Positions 10,754 to 24,700 are shown, counted from the stretch's first letter. The stretch is 64,000 nt of DNA from Panagrolaimus kolymaensis (GCA_028622995.1 JAJQJQ010000022.1:1736001-1800000), one strand, 5' to 3'. Numbers and translations are program-made. Notes: a model not told the origin generated them from the letters alone.

Positions 10754-11717
10754 ATGCAATCTTTTCGATATTTATCAAGGTTTGTTTCTTTATTTTATTT
10801 TCGAATTTTATCTAATCCTTTATTTTTCCAGGCATTTTCTTCTTCCTAGAACTTTTATTCGCTTTCAAAGTACTTCAACAACGGAAGTTGCAGAACATAC
10901 AAAACCAGCCAAAGATGTTAAAACTAATACTACCAACAAAAATCGTATAAGAGATCTTCTTCCTGGTGGTATTTTACATGAATTTTTTGATGCTGAAGAA
11001 AATTTTAATGCTTCCGAATTGAGTTATAAACAACGTCCAGGTCGATCATGGACCGACGAAGAATTGAGACTCAAAAGTAACTTGGATTTGCACAAACTTT
11101 GGTATGGTCTTAATTATCGACTTAATTGATTATGTTGTTTTTTAGGTATGTATTATTGAAAGAAAAGAACATGTTGTTAACAATGGAACATGCTTATAAA
11201 TTAAGACAAAAACCATTTCCCAATCCTGAAAGACTTGATCGTGTTCATGAAGTTTGTTTATTTTCTTTTAGTTTCGCTTTATCATTGACGAATTTATAGA
11301 GTATGGAAAACTTAGAAAATGTGGTTCATGAAAGAAATGATGCATTTTTACGACTTGAAACTGGTGATGGCGTTGATCCACCACAAAGAACGGTCACATC
11401 GTTTGCTGGCTTCACTTACAAGTAAGCAACTTTTAGATGTTTTTAACTTTTCTTATATCCTTCGTTTTAGAAAACAAGCAGAAGAGCATTTACTTCCATT
11501 TGAAGCTACTGGTGAAAAAGAATATGAAGTACCATATCTTGAAGAAAATGCATATGTAGCACAAAAATTATGGGCTGAAAAGCAACATTTGAAGAAAATG
11601 CATCAAGCTGATCAAGAACGTCATCGTGAACGTTTTGCTGATGAACAATCTTCACGTTTTATGCGAGGTTCACGCAAAGTGTTTAATTGTGTTGAACAAT
11701 TACCTAAGAATAGTTGA
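10754..11717 (+). CDS. mrpl-47: Mitochondrial large-subunit ribosomal protein L47 (uL29m)
   Basis: This is the mitochondrial counterpart of bacterial L29, part of the large ribosomal subunit near the exit tunnel. Five exons (10754-10779, 10832-11101, 11146-11251, 11300-11421, 11471-11717) join in frame to give 256 residues, similar to human MRPL47 (250). The first about 40 residues are basic and Ser/Thr-rich with few acidic residues ([22 protein letters not shown]), as expected for a mitochondrial import signal. The MRP-L47 core follows: [50 protein letters not shown] and [20 protein letters not shown]. The tail is charged and helical. An AATAAA lies at 11771. The IFT56 gene follows on the same strand 184 bases later, a spacing compatible with a nematode operon. 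Confidence 0.93.
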
Positions 11718-11901
11718 ATATCATTATTATTACTTTGTTTGTTATTTAGTATGTTAGTGAAAATATGTTTAATAAATGGTTGGATTTATGTTGTCATGGA
11801 AACAAGGATTTTGGAGTGTTGAACTTTTTTATGTGCTTTTTGAGTCATTTGCTTCTTTATTTTTGTGTAATTTTGGACAACATTATTCGAATTTATTGAA
11901 A

Positions 11902-14223
11902 ATGGTAATATTTTAATTTTTTCAGCGTCCAAAATTTTGCTTGTTTTTTTTGCAGCTTTTCAGTCGAATTCTTACTCGAAAAAAGACGGATTCTCGAACC
12001 AAAGTTGAAAAGATTAAAGAACTCGATGAATTTCTTGATGCTCGAGATTATACTGGAGCTATTGCTTTATTGGAACATAAACAAAAAACTGAACCAAACT
12101 TACCGAATTCCCTTTGGTTAGCTTATTGCTGTTATCATGGAGGCGAATATCAAACCGCAGCATCAACCTATGAAAGTTTATTGAAACAAAAAGATTGTCC
12201 GCAAGAAGTTAATCTTTATCTTTGTTGCTCATATTTAATGTTTGGACATCATGAAGAAGCTAGAAAAATTGCAGAAAAACGTAAGTAGTTAAAAAACTAT
12301 GTAAATCATGCGGATACGGTAATGCAAAAATGCTTTGATTCTTGTTGTTTTACTAATTTTTAATCTTTTGCTTGCTTCTCTTTCTTCATGTTTTTACATT
12401 TATAGAACCTAAAGGTGAATTACAAAATCGTATCCTTTTACATTTGTCTCATAAAAGTGGCGATGATAAGAAAACAAGTTATTATCATTCTCTTCTTACA
12501 ACATCCGTTGAAGATCAAATGTGTTATGCTGCAATTAATTTTCTTCGTGGACATTATGGTGAACCCATGGTTACTTATAAAAGCCTAATCACTGAACATA
12601 GGTAAAAAAACTCCAGTAAATAAAAATATGTAATATCTTGATACAATAATTTTCAGTACATTTTTGGCAGTAAATGTTTATTTAGGGATTTGTTATTTTA
12701 AAATGGATTATTTTGATGAAGCTTTAGCTTGTGCTAAAGCATATCTCGATAAATATCCTGATAGCCCTACAGCAATTAACCTCGAAGCCGCTTGTCTTTA
12801 TCGAATTACCAGCCCGCGTGCAGCTGATCAATGTTTACGTAAACTTAAAAGCTTTGCTGAAAGCGATCTTTCTTTTGCTAAGGATTTAATTTTGCATAAT
12901 ACTGTGGTTTTTCGAAATGGTGAAACCGCTCTTCAAGTTCTTCCAGCTTTAGTTGATGTAGTTCCAGAAGCTCGAAAGAATTTAATCATTTATTATTTAA
13001 AGAAAAGTAAGAATTTTGAAAAATTTTTAGTGGGAGGGAAAAAATGATGGATTTCAGATGATGTGGATCTTGCATTTTCACATGCTGAAGGATTAACAAG
13101 CAAGACACCAACGGAGTATTTATTGAAAGCGTTGGTTTATGTTATGCTTGGTTATGAAAAGAAGCAAGTAAGTTTGGGAGTAAAATGAAAGCTGAGCTTA
13201 TTAGAATGTCCCAAATCTCGCAAATAGCAATTACGGATTTGGGCTAATAATGGCAAACATTTTTAGGATCCAAACATTGGTCGAGCTGCCCAATATTTTA
13301 AGGTTGTAGCTGAATCAAAAGATGAAGAAAGTAAGTAACATAATTTTTTTGCCATATTTTAACCATAACCCTTTATCGTAGACACTATAACTGGACGTTT
13401 GGCAATGGCATCATATTATTTTATAACAAAAGATTATCATCAAGCTGTAATTTACTATAATTCGATCATTCAATTCAATAAAGATGATGATCGATTTAAT
13501 TTTAATTATGGACAAGCTAATCTTTTTGCAGAAAATTATGAAGAAGCCGCTGATGCTTTAGGCAAAGTTAAAGATCCTCGTTACATTTCCTATTCAACTT
13601 ATCAACAATCCTTAGTTCGAGCATGTAAGAATCCCATAAAAGATAATTTTAGGCTCAGTTCTGAGCTTTCCAAATTGTTTTAAAAATTACTGAAATGAAG
13701 AAGAAAAAACACTAAAATTAATAGAATTAAAGCTAAAAATAACCAATGTCCATTTTTATTTTTCAGATATTCGAAGTCGTCAATCAGCTCGAGCATGGGC
13801 TTTTTACACCCAAAATCAATCAAATCCCCATTCGATGAGCGTTTTAAAAATAATTGCAAATGATTGTTATAAACTTGAAGATTATCTTTATTCTTTGATG
13901 GCCTTTGATGCTTTAAGTCGAAAGGATCCCCGAAATGATATTTATTCCATTCCCAAACAGGGCGCATGCATCGGTGTATTAAAATTATTTACAACGCAGC
14001 GAGCTGATAAGTAAGGATGAGAAAGGGAGTCTTTTGAAATAAATACATACAAACAAACAAAAAAAAAGAGAACGCTTTCTTTTCATAAAAACCCAAACAA
14101 CCTGTTTCCAGGCAGCAACTCTCGACAGCAATTCACATTCTCGAGCAAGACAGACACTCGGATTCAGTTAATCTTGTAGCAAAAGCAAAAAAATGGGCAA
14201 ATGAAGCGACTTTACTTGGTTAA
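11902..14223 (+). CDS. dyf-13: Intraflagellar transport protein IFT56 (TTC26 / DYF-13)
   Basis: IFT56 is a TPR-repeat subunit of the IFT-B complex that carries selected cargo into cilia; in nematodes it acts in ciliated sensory neurons. Nine exons (11902-11904, 11956-12280, 12406-12601, 12657-13006, 13058-13167, 13267-13330, 13382-13624, 13767-14010, 14112-14223) join in frame to give 548 residues, against 554 in human. Recognisable blocks include LDEFLDARDYTGAIALLEHK, VNVYLGICYFKMDYFDEAL, FRNGETALQVLPALVDVVPE, LNLVIYYL-like NLIIYYLKK, FNFNYGQANLF and KKWANEATLLG at the end. Exon 1 as modelled is only the ATG; it gives the family's expected MLFSR start, but trans-splicing or another 5' exon is possible. 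AATAAA at 14272. Identification is certain; only the first codon is in doubt. Confidence 0.93.
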
Positions 14224-14758
14224 TAAAATAAAAGTTCTTAATTATTGATGTGTATTATTTATATTTTTGAGAATAAATTTTTACAAGTTATTATTATTAT
14301 TTTTATTCCAAGCAAAATTTCTCAACAACAACAAAAAAATTACTTGACAGAAAAAAATATTTGTTTGCTTGCTTTTTTCATTCATTCCAAAAAGTTTCGA
14401 AACGAAAACCCTTAAAATCAATGAATGCGAGAGTCTTTTTTTTCCTTCATAAATTTTTTTTTTGTCTGTATTGTTCGCTAAATTTTTTTTCATCTTCCAA
14501 ATATTTCTGTTATATATAAAAAACTTTATTCAATGAGTAAATGCATATTTTTTGTGAACAAAATCCAATCCATTTTTTGCTAATAATCACTGCGTGAAAT
14601 TTCCATTTTTATACTCTTTCATTCAATCGATTCGTTGTTGTTTTTATTTTTTCATATTCTCTTTTTTGCGTTCATAAATTAAACGTTTCAAACTTTTACG
14701 TCATTTTTTCAACCATTCTTTTTTTAGAGATATTATTATCGTTTCTTCCTGATATCCG
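14224..14758. other. Intergenic between IFT56 and eIF4G
   Basis: 535 AT-rich bases. They hold the IFT56 poly(A) signal at 14272-14277 and, near 14721-14727, a T-run ending in AG that could be a trans-splice acceptor for eIF4G. No other feature is seen. Confidence 0.4.
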
Positions 14759-17700
14759 ATGAGTCAGATATCAAATCCACAACAAGGACAAAATCACCAT
14801 CCGGTTCAACAAGGCAATCCACATCGTTATGCTGGTCCACCTCAACCTGTTTACCAACAACAGTATGATCGCAATGGAATCCATCCGCCACAAATGATGC
14901 CGCAACAAAAGTATGTTCTTTTCTTTTTCTCATATGCGTTGTGATTTTCATATTTGTTTTTAGCGTTTATCCTACATTAAATATTCCTGCTGGTTCTCAA
15001 GTTGCTGAATCTTTGAATAATGGTCACTCTTTCATTAATATACAGGCTCCTCCACAAGGTTGTTATAATCCTCCACCAATTATGATGCATAATGGTTACT
15101 CTGCTTATCCGGTGCAACATCCTTCACAAATGGCTTTTCACCAACCTCCGCCAGCTCAACAACAGCAGCAACCAATGAAGCAGCCTGTGCCTGTTCGTAC
15201 TAAGAAGATATTGAGCTTTGTTAACCCTGAAAATAACTCTGCTGTTGAACTTCCAAGTATGTTTCATTTTTGATTATCCTTTTTTTTATAAATTTTTCTT
15301 TTTAGATATGAAAGAACAGAAGAATGAAGTTCCATCATCGTCTCCGTTTGAATCTAAATCAGAAGTAAAACAACCTCTTCAGAATTTTGGTGCGAATCCT
15401 AAAGAAACTCTACCTACTCAAGATAATGATATCAATGCGACGTTTGCTCGAAATGTTGCTAATATCGTTTCAGCTGCTAAAGGAGGAGTATCTCGATCTA
15501 CTTCAAGTGATAATAACAATGCTATTATTCCATCTACTCCACGTGAAGAATCGATTCTTCAGCCATCTGTCAAGGAAACTACGCCTGTTACTAAAGAATC
15601 GACTTCCATTGTTGAGATTCAACATGATGTTTCTCCTGCGCCTGAACATGCTGTTACACCTTCAATTGTTCTTGAAGAATCTGAAGCTGAAACATCTGGT
15701 ATTGACGTAGAGATGCCTGAAAATCTGGATGTTCCTGAATTCATTGATCGTGCAACTCTTATTGGACAATATGAAGCGAAGGTTGAAGAATTCTTCAAAG
15801 TTCCAGAAAATGCTCGTGATGTTATCAACAGAGTTTACAGTCGTTCCTTAATTGAACTTTTACGGGAAATTATTAGAGTAAGTTTACTTATGGAACGAGA
15901 TTTAAATCATTTTGTCTACATTTTAGAATTTCAATACGGTTCCTTGTCCAGTGTCTGAAGAAATTTTAAGAAAGACTGGTATTGACAGAACTACTATGCC
16001 AGCTTCTGCAAATGTTTCACATAAGCCAAAGTATCAAGGACGTGGTGACAATTTCAATCCGTCTTGGGCTGGATCAACTCAAGCTAATAATATTAGAAGA
16101 CCTTACACATCTCGTTCAAGTGATAATAAGAATAACAAGAACAAGACAAATCAAAGAGTACTGCTTTTTTATATATTTTATATTTATTAACATAATCAAA
16201 CTTTTAGCCTCCACAAATCACTAATCGTCCTTCGATTCAAAGACAACCACAACAGAAACTTAAACGTGGTCCTGGTGCTTGGGAACCTGATGTTGCTAAA
16301 CAAAAAGCTGGTGTTAAACCTGAACTTGACTCCGTTGAAGCTCGTATTGAGGTTTGTTTTTTTCTTTTTCTCCATCTACATACTTATTTCTTATATTATA
16401 GAAAGTCAGAAAAGAAGTTCGTGGTTTATTGAACAAAATTACTCCATCGACTTACAAAGATTTGTCCATTGAAATGATCAATAAAGCTCTTTGGAAAGAT
16501 GCGGATACTTTACCTACGGTTGTGGAACTCATCTTTCTCAAAGCTGTAGAAGAACCAACATTTGTGGGAATTTATTCTGATCTTTGTCTTGCACTTCATC
16601 AAGCTGAACAACGAATGGAAAAGGATAAATTTGAACGTCGATTCTTTGGAACTATTATTCGAAAGTCTCAAACAACTTTTGAACAATCATCTTATCAAGA
16701 ATCTGTTGCTAAACTTGAAGAAAAAATCAAAGAGGAAACTGATGAAAAGAAGCTAGCTGATTTAAATGACCTGCTTGATGAACTCAAAACTAAAGAAAAA
16801 AGGCGCATGTTGGGTACCATTAGGTAAGAACTATTTTTGAATATCAATTTTTCATATTGTTTTTATAGGTTTATCTCGCATTTGTACAGAATCAGCTTGT
16901 TAAACGACAAAATCATTGAAAATTGCATAGTCGTGTTGCTTCGAAATGCTGACAATTCAACTAATGAATTAATGGTTGAATACGCAATTCATCTTATTGA
17001 AAGTGTTGGACCCTATGTTGCTTCAAAAGATGCTGACCATGCTAAGAAGATGGATGAATATGTCGTTTATCTCAATAAGTTTAAAGAAAAGGTTTCTAAC
17101 CGCGTCCGCTTCATGATTCTTGGTTTAGCTGATTTGAGTCTAAAGAAATGGGTTAAGAAAGGTGATGGTCCCAAGACAAAGGATGAAGTTAAAGCTGACG
17201 TTATGAAAGAAGAAGATCAAAATAGAAAAGACCGTGAAGTTTATGAACAATCTGCTTCAGATCAAAGACGAAAACCACTTATCCTTGCAAAACAACAACC
17301 TTATGGCGGACGAGCATCAGCTGATAATAAGAAAGATCGTCTTAATGTTGCTGTTGCTGCTTCTAACGCTGCTGGTTCTTCACATGTTCGTAAAGATACT
17401 TCGCTTTCAAAGGTATGATTCTGTAATATGGGTGTTAATAATGTATTATTTTTTTAGGTTGATACTCAACAAAGGCTCGGTGGAACTAAAAAAGCGTGGC
17501 ATGCAAACACTAATGCGCCAGCAGCACCGCCTCCTCAACCTCAAGTAATCATTAGAAACAAACCGATGCCTTCAAGATCAAGTACTGATGCAAGACCATT
17601 TAGCAGCGATGTAAGAAAGCAATCAAATCCACAAAATGATCGTAAGCCACCACCTGCTTCTAATCCAAATCAAAAAGCTGATTCTCGCCCTGCTTCTGCT

Positions 17701-18543
17701 ACACCACCTCCAGTTGATGCTTCTTCAAGTGTTAGTTCAGCTGACAAATTTCAAATTAAAGCTTATAAAGAAGAATTTACAAAGGCTGCAAACTTGTGTT
17801 TGAATGAAGCTCCTGATGAAGAGGTTTGATTTCAAATATTTGTTATAATTCTTTAATTCTCTTTTTTTTTCAGGTTCAAAAGGTGCTTACTGACGTCTTC
17901 ACTCTTATCAATGATCCTGTTGTTTTCTTTGGAGCTCTCCTTGTTTTTTCTTGTGAACATTTGAAACTATCAAATGAAAAAGAACGTCTTGCTGTATGTG
18001 ATTGGTTTGTCAAATTTGTTCAAGATGCTCCACGTAAGAAAGCTTTTGCCACAGCGTAAGTTATTTTGGTCACCACATTTTCTTATTTTAATTGTTTTTT
18101 TAGATTCAAAGACTACTGTAATTATATTGTTTCAATCGAATTGGAAGTGGATGTGCCTCAATTGAAACATACTTTTCCTGAACTAGTTGCTTATATAATG
18201 ACCACTCAAAGCACGGACAAAAAAATAGACAATTCTCAATTTATTGAAGGATTCAAAGAATTCCATGAAACTGGTAATTTGATGTTTGTTCGTATGTTGG
18301 CTAAAATGGTATGTTATCTTTACTTATGTTTATTATTAAATGAAATTTACATTTTAGGCTAATATTCTTAAACACCGTGGGGGCAATGAGGATGATCTTG
18401 GTCTTGTAATGTCAATGACTCTTGAAGAATTTGTTGCTCTTGATAACCATTATGGTTCGGATGAAATAAAGAACTTCATGGCAAGCCAAGAAATCGACGA
18501 TGAGAACCATGAAAATCTTAAAGCATTGCTTGAGTCCGCCTAA
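14759..18543 (+). CDS. ifg-1: Translation initiation factor eIF4G
   Basis: eIF4G is the scaffold that joins cap-binding eIF4E, helicase eIF4A, eIF3 and poly(A)-binding protein to recruit mRNA to the 40S ribosome. Eleven exons (14759-14910, 14964-15256, 15306-15877, 15927-16157, 16208-16351, 16402-16823, 16869-17412, 17458-17823, 17874-18055, 18104-18308, 18358-18543) sum to exactly 1,099 codons. The N-terminus is Pro/Gln-rich. An eIF4E-binding-site-like segment lies near residue 326 (RVYSRSLIELLREI). The MIF4G domain spans about 465-695 (EVRGLLNKITPSTYKDLSIE to RMLGTIRFISHLYRI). A low-complexity basic linker and an MA3-like domain (about 890-1085) follow. There is no clear W2 domain for a MNK-type kinase, and the protein ends soon after MA3. 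AATAAA at 18613. Confidence 0.93.
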
Positions 18544-21500
18544 TAATTGTTTTTTTGTTAATTGTGTTTTGAAAGAGTTTTTCGTTTGGTTTGCAACAAA
18601 AAAAATATTTATAATAAATTTTTATTCATAATCTTTAACTTGTTTTATACATTTAATGGAATGCATAAATGGATTCTATTGTGAGATTATTAAGTTCTGG
18701 TTTAAACACAAGTCTTACATCTCTCTTTTTTCCGCATTTCATAAATTATCAATCCCTCACTTTTAACATTTTCATTTTCACGCTATCCACATTCCTTTTT
18801 TCCCTTTTTCTTTTGGTACTATAAAATCAATAAATTTACATATTATCGAGACGATAATCGCCCTAAGTTGGAATAATCTGTTCTCTCCTATTTTCTTTTC
18901 TCGTTTTTCAAAATAACATGAAAATGAAATTTTGAAAAACATTTTCAAGGCCACAGAAGAAAATAAATCCTAAAGGCATAAATAAATTTTTCTATGAATT
19001 TTCTCGTCGTTGTCGTCAATGGTTTTATTGCAATTTATTATAATTATTATTTATCGCTAAAAAAAGAAGAAAGAAGAAGGATGACGCGTGCCAGGTTGAT
19101 ATATGTCTCTGCGAAAAAAAAGAGAGATAAATCTCTTGTTTTGATTATAAAACCATTTTATATCAATGATTCCGGAAATATGTGTATCAAAATAAATATG
19201 ATTTGTTGTTTTCTTTTAATTTCTAATACCTCGATCAAAAAAGAAGAATGTGCAGTGGCACAAAAGAGATTGAATTTATACAAAAACAAGTAAATGAAAA
19301 ACTGATTACATATGTACATAATACATGAATACAGTATGCTACTAAAGGCTATGAAACATTTTCTGATAAAGGTGGAGAAAGTTTTTAGGGTTTCAAGATA
19401 TCAAAAGTAATCGTGGTTTTTAGCACATTGATTTAGTATTTTTGCATCCTTTTGAAAGTTTGGTGAAAGATCCATTCAACTTTTTTTACAGATTCTTTTT
19501 TCTACAGTATTTTTTTGTTGTTGTGATGGATGGATTACCTAATAGTTAAGAGACAGGATAGCGATGCAGCTTAATCAAATTCTTTTTATTTATGAAACAA
19601 AGTTTTATCATTTTGTTTTGATTTAATAAATAACCGAAAGTGTGTATCACCCTTTCCACTTATGCATTCCTAATATTAAAAAAATGTGTGTAATCAATCT
19701 CAACGGAATATGTTGTTCTTCTCTCAGCCTAACAATAAAAAAGCTGTGAAAGTTATTTTAAAATTTTATTAAATTGAGTATACTAGCACCTCGCTAGCTT
19801 ACTATAATAATATTTCCAAAATTTTCAGTTGATTTTAAGGTGACAAAAAGAAAGAATGAAACAATATCGACATCATTCTGCCATTTTGATGACCGTCAAT
19901 CATTACTACTCCACTTTTTATATTTTTTGATTGACGCCACCCAAACTTTTTGTTTAATAGCTTGTCTTCTTTCGTTTACCTTCATTTCTAAAGCTTTCTT
20001 ACTTTGCAGTTTAAATTTTGTTATGATTTTTTCACACATTTTTTCTTTGCTTCCAAAAACAATAATGAAATTAACAGATTTTTCGGTGCAATGCACTTTT
20101 TTTACTTTTTCTTATTACCTATGTATTTGCGTAAAACAAAAAAAGGACAATTGTTTTTGTTTTTAGACCTAACATTTTTGGAAAAATTAAAAATGAATTA
20201 ATACAATGAGATTCCCTTTCTCTTTTTGGAAAAGGACAAAACCAGTAATAATAATAAATAAATAAAAGTTATAAACCTGCTAATTATAATTTTTTCCCTT
20301 TTTTAGTTGGCTTTGAAAAAAAGGAAGTTAGTCCATGAATTTTTTTTGATGAATTTATTATTATTTTAGGTTGTTGCTTGTATTTTTAGCGATGGATGGA
20401 TGGATGAATGTTAATCGTCAAAACAACAACAACCATGTTTGTTATTTTTGTTGTTGCATTTCTCGTTGATTTTTATTTTGACATTTTTTTGTTGGTTTGT
20501 TGAGAGAAGCAACTGTCAAAACTATTCGTTGGAAAGAAGAGGTCATTAACCTCGTAATATCCGGATACTATTGCGCGAGAGAGCTTTTTTCTTTTTCCTA
20601 TATGAATGAATGTTTGCAAAAGGCAGAGAAAGAAATAAAGAAAGAAAAGATGCCATAAAATTCTAGTCATAATCACCATCATCATCGTCTTCTTCGTTTG
20701 TGAAAGAAGAATAATAGGCAAAGAAAAAGAAAAGCTGTAAAAATTTCGGAAAACCATATGTCTTTCTTTTTTCTTCTTTTTAGTTTGAGGAAGGAGAAAT
20801 CGGGATTGAGCAAAGAACCTAGCGATATTTTTTTTAAATGAGAATTGGCTAAAGAAAAATAAACATAAAAATTGTTTGCGCAAAAAAAGGGAAGAAAAGC
20901 ATTTTGAGCGAAAACAACAATAATATCGGAGTTCGATTCGCTTGCTTGCGTATGCTAATCATCATCATAGCGTCCAAAAAAGGGCAACCAACATTGTATC
21001 CCTCTTTTTTTGAGTCATGAATTGTAAATGCCATAACGGCCGACCGATGGTTGAAATGAAAAGACAATATAACTGCTAATTATCAACTCTATGAGTCATG
21101 AGTCATTCAACCTCATCCCAAGTTTACGACTATATTAGTGAGTCTCTTTCCAAATCGAAGAAAGAGAATGGATTATCAAAAGCGCCAAAATAAAAACCGA
21201 TTTCCTTCTTTTCTTTTTATTTTTACTATCGGTTGTTGCTATTTTTTACAATCTTTTGTGCATGTGTATCTTCATTTTTTTGAGTTTCAATATAAATTTT
21301 TTATTTTTTTGGAGAAATACATACAACAACAAAAAAACATAAATCAAAATCTGTACAAACAAAAATGAAAAAAAGGAGCTTATTTGGGACAATGTTTTGA
21401 TAGATAGAAAAATGGAAAGAAACATTGTTGAATATTTTAATGATGAATCAAAAAAGCATTTTTCCGACAATTTTTTTTTATTTCATCTGCAAAATCAAAG

Positions 21501-21782
21501 GTTAAAATCTTTTTTACATTTTTTGACTTTGAGAAAAAAGAAAGAAAAGATTTTAATCATTTATTAATTAATTTTTTTTTGTGTCCCAAAAAAGACTAGA
21601 GCCCGTTTAAACACCGAACATAAAAACGAAAAGAAAGAAAGTGAAAAACAATAACAAAGAAATTTTAATAATAAGAAGCACCAGGAATGAGAGAAGAAAT
21701 ATTTTGCTACCATTTATTTTTTTCGGATTTTAAAGTTGTAATAAAAATTTCCTAAAGTTTGAGAATCATTCATAGAAAATGA
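18544..21782. other. Intergenic between convergent eIF4G and Eph receptor genes
   Basis: About 3.2 kb of AT-rich DNA between two 3' ends. It holds the eIF4G poly(A) signal (18613-18618) and, on the minus strand, a candidate AATAAA for the Eph gene at 21713-21718. A GATG microsatellite-like patch lies near 20391. Open frames here are Phe/Lys/Ser low-complexity and I support none as genes. Confidence 0.4.
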
Positions 21783-24700
21783 TTAAACAGGAAATCCATC
21801 ATTTTGTTGTTGTAAAAATAATGCACTCTTTCGATGAAATTGATTTTGTAAATGTTGTTGTTGTGGATTATTTGTCATAGATCCAGTGGATGAATTAGAA
21901 ATAAAAGTTTGAGCTGTTCCATTGCTTGATCCTGAGAGTAATGGCGAGCGATGATGCCTTAAAGGATGAGATGAATTTTGGGATCGACGAAGTTGAACTG
22001 TAATTCCTTGGGTGTTTGAGAAATTTCTAATTGCATCATATAAATTCACTGCATCATCTGAAGCTAATCCAAAGGAAAGTAAATCAGAATGTGAAAGTTG
22101 GGTTAAATCTCCCAAAGAATAAATTCCACATGATTCAAGCTGGCGTTGACAATATGAAAGGCCATTAATTTTAAGAAAATCTTCATATGAAAGTTGTGGA
22201 GGCAATGTCGCTGGTGGGGATGGAATTGCAAAGGCTGGTTGAGAAAAGCCATTAGTATCACCAGTGAGATTTGAAGTGGATTGATATAGCGCCGATGAGC
22301 CTTCAATATCTTTTTCATAAATTCCATTAATTCTATTTTCAAATGCTGATAGCTTTGTCACTAATTGTGAAAAGGTTGGACGTTTATGTCGATCAGCTTG
22401 CCAACATGAAACCATAATAGCATGTAATTCAATAGGACAATCCATGGGACATGGTAATCGATAACCAGCGTGGATTTCATTAATAACTTTATGATTTGTC
22501 CAATCCCAATATGGCCTTTCACCAAATGATGTTATCTCCCACATTACAATACCATATGACCATACATCACTTGAAGTACTATATTTATGATGGGTTATTG
22601 CTTCAGGAGCGGTCCATCGAATGGGAATCTTGCCTCCATTGGTAGTGTATTCAGGTTCAAGAACACCTCGAGATCCACGAGAAAGGCCAAAATCGGCAAT
22701 TTTGCAAGTGAGACAATCATCCACGAGAATATTTCTTGCAGCTAAATCTCGATGAATATAACCCATATCATTGAGATATTTCATTCCAGCTGCAATGCCT
22801 TTCATCATTCGAGTTAATTGAAGCATTGTCAAACATCCATTATCATTATCTCGAAGGAATTTATCCAAAGCTCCATTAAGCATGTATTCGGTAATAATCA
22901 TAACGGGCTCGGATTTAGTTACAACACCAATAAGATGAATAACATTGTCATGATCGAATTGACCCATGATTGAAGCTTCTGTGAGAAAATCAGCTTTAGC
23001 TTTTTCTGATGAACCCGGGAGTAAAGTTTTAACTGCCACAACTTGCTGAAAATTGGGAAATTATAAATTTTGATGTAAAAATTTTGCTAACTTCTAAAAG
23101 CCTAATTTTATTGTTCAAAACTTACAGCCACAGCTCCATACGCACCATCAACTAATAATCTTCCACAACAAACTTCACCAAATTCTCCAACACCAATTTG
23201 CCGAAAAACTTGAATTAATTTTGGATCAATGTCATTTGCAAATTCTTCAAGGGCTTCTCTGGGGTTTTCATAAGTCGAAGGATCCACATAACTTCGATTC
23301 ATTTTTCTCATAGATTTTTGTGTTCCATATACTGGGATTAATGGAACATTCACTAAAAAATAAGAAGTCATTAACAAAAATTCTTGAAATTTTTGGAAGT
23401 GTGAAAAATAGAAAAAAGCTTTAAAGGATAAACTAAAAAACTATTAAGCAACAAAGGTAAAGTAAAAAAAGCTTATTGAATAGATACGTACATTTTCGCA
23501 TAAACGTGTTTGGTAAGGTTGCAGATGTGAATATGGGACTTTGACTTTTTGGACGATCTGGTGTCATGGTGTCTAAAAAGTAACAACAAAAAACAATAAA
23601 GCGTTTCTTTAAAAATAACTGAATTAAAAAATAAAATGTTTTAAAATAATTTTTTGATTTTGGAAAAGTGTGCGTTTCTTAAAACAACCACAAAAAATAA
23701 ATTAATTTTTGCGTTTAAAAATAAAAAAAACTGTATTAAAAAAGCGGGAGTAAACAACTAACCTTGTTTGTAAGTATCCAATACATCCAAATCACTCATT
23801 TGCTTACGATTTTTTTGTGCTTTTCTTGAAATAATCATTAAAATAATAATTAAAATAAGAATGAATAAAGAAATAATAGCAAGCCATGGCCAAAGTGTGG
23901 ATGAAGTTGCAGACCACCAATCTTCGGAAGATGGAATATTTGCAAGGGAATTGGCTGATGAGTATGTTCGTGGAACAGTGAGGCCTGATCGAATGGCGGC
24001 ATTTCTTGAAATAATTCCTTGTCCAACTCGATAAAATAATGGTTCACACCAATCAGATATTCCTTGACCATGAGTCCATGCACGAACTCGAAAAGCATAT
24101 GCAAAACGTTTGGATAAAGTTGGAAAAGAAAAATATGGTACACGAGAATGGGTGGAAGTTGAAATATTTTCATATCTCATTTCAATCTAAAAATAATTAT
24201 TTATAGTTTAAAATTAGATTAATATTTTCTAACCTCATATTGTTGAATATTTGGAATGGTTTGCCATGCTAAAGTCATACCACTTTCAAGTTCGGCATCA
24301 ATTCTTAATGGACCCACAGCTAAATTGCTTGATTTTTGAGTAGTAAATTCGACTATTTCATATTGTTTTAATTCAGTTTTGGATGAAACTTCATTATGAG
24401 AAAATATCATTAAAGTATAATGTGTGCCAGGTTCAAGTTTACTCATGGTTAACATTTTTTGTGTGAATGTTGGAGTTTCAGGATCGGCTTCAAGATCCTT
24501 CGGGCATTTAGGACATTTAAAAGTATACCAAATTTCTTTTCTTCCTCCAAGTGAACTTGGTTCTTCCCAAGTTAAAGTGACAGCAGTTTGATTGAGAGAA
24601 CTAACTCGAAGTGCTGAAGGCTTTGATGGAGGCTGAGTGCATGGAGCTCGAGCTGATTCATTATCAGCTCGATAAAATCCATTATCACATTTGCATTCTA

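Noticed and set aside
13190..13245. Inverted repeat CCCAAATC...GATTTGGG in IFT56 intron 5
   Set aside because: The stem is only 8 bp with an 18-base loop, common by chance, and the intron is spliced normally in the model.
20930..20955. GTTCGATTC resembling a tRNA T-loop
   Set aside because: The flanking bases do not form a T-arm stem and no acceptor or anticodon arms are visible.
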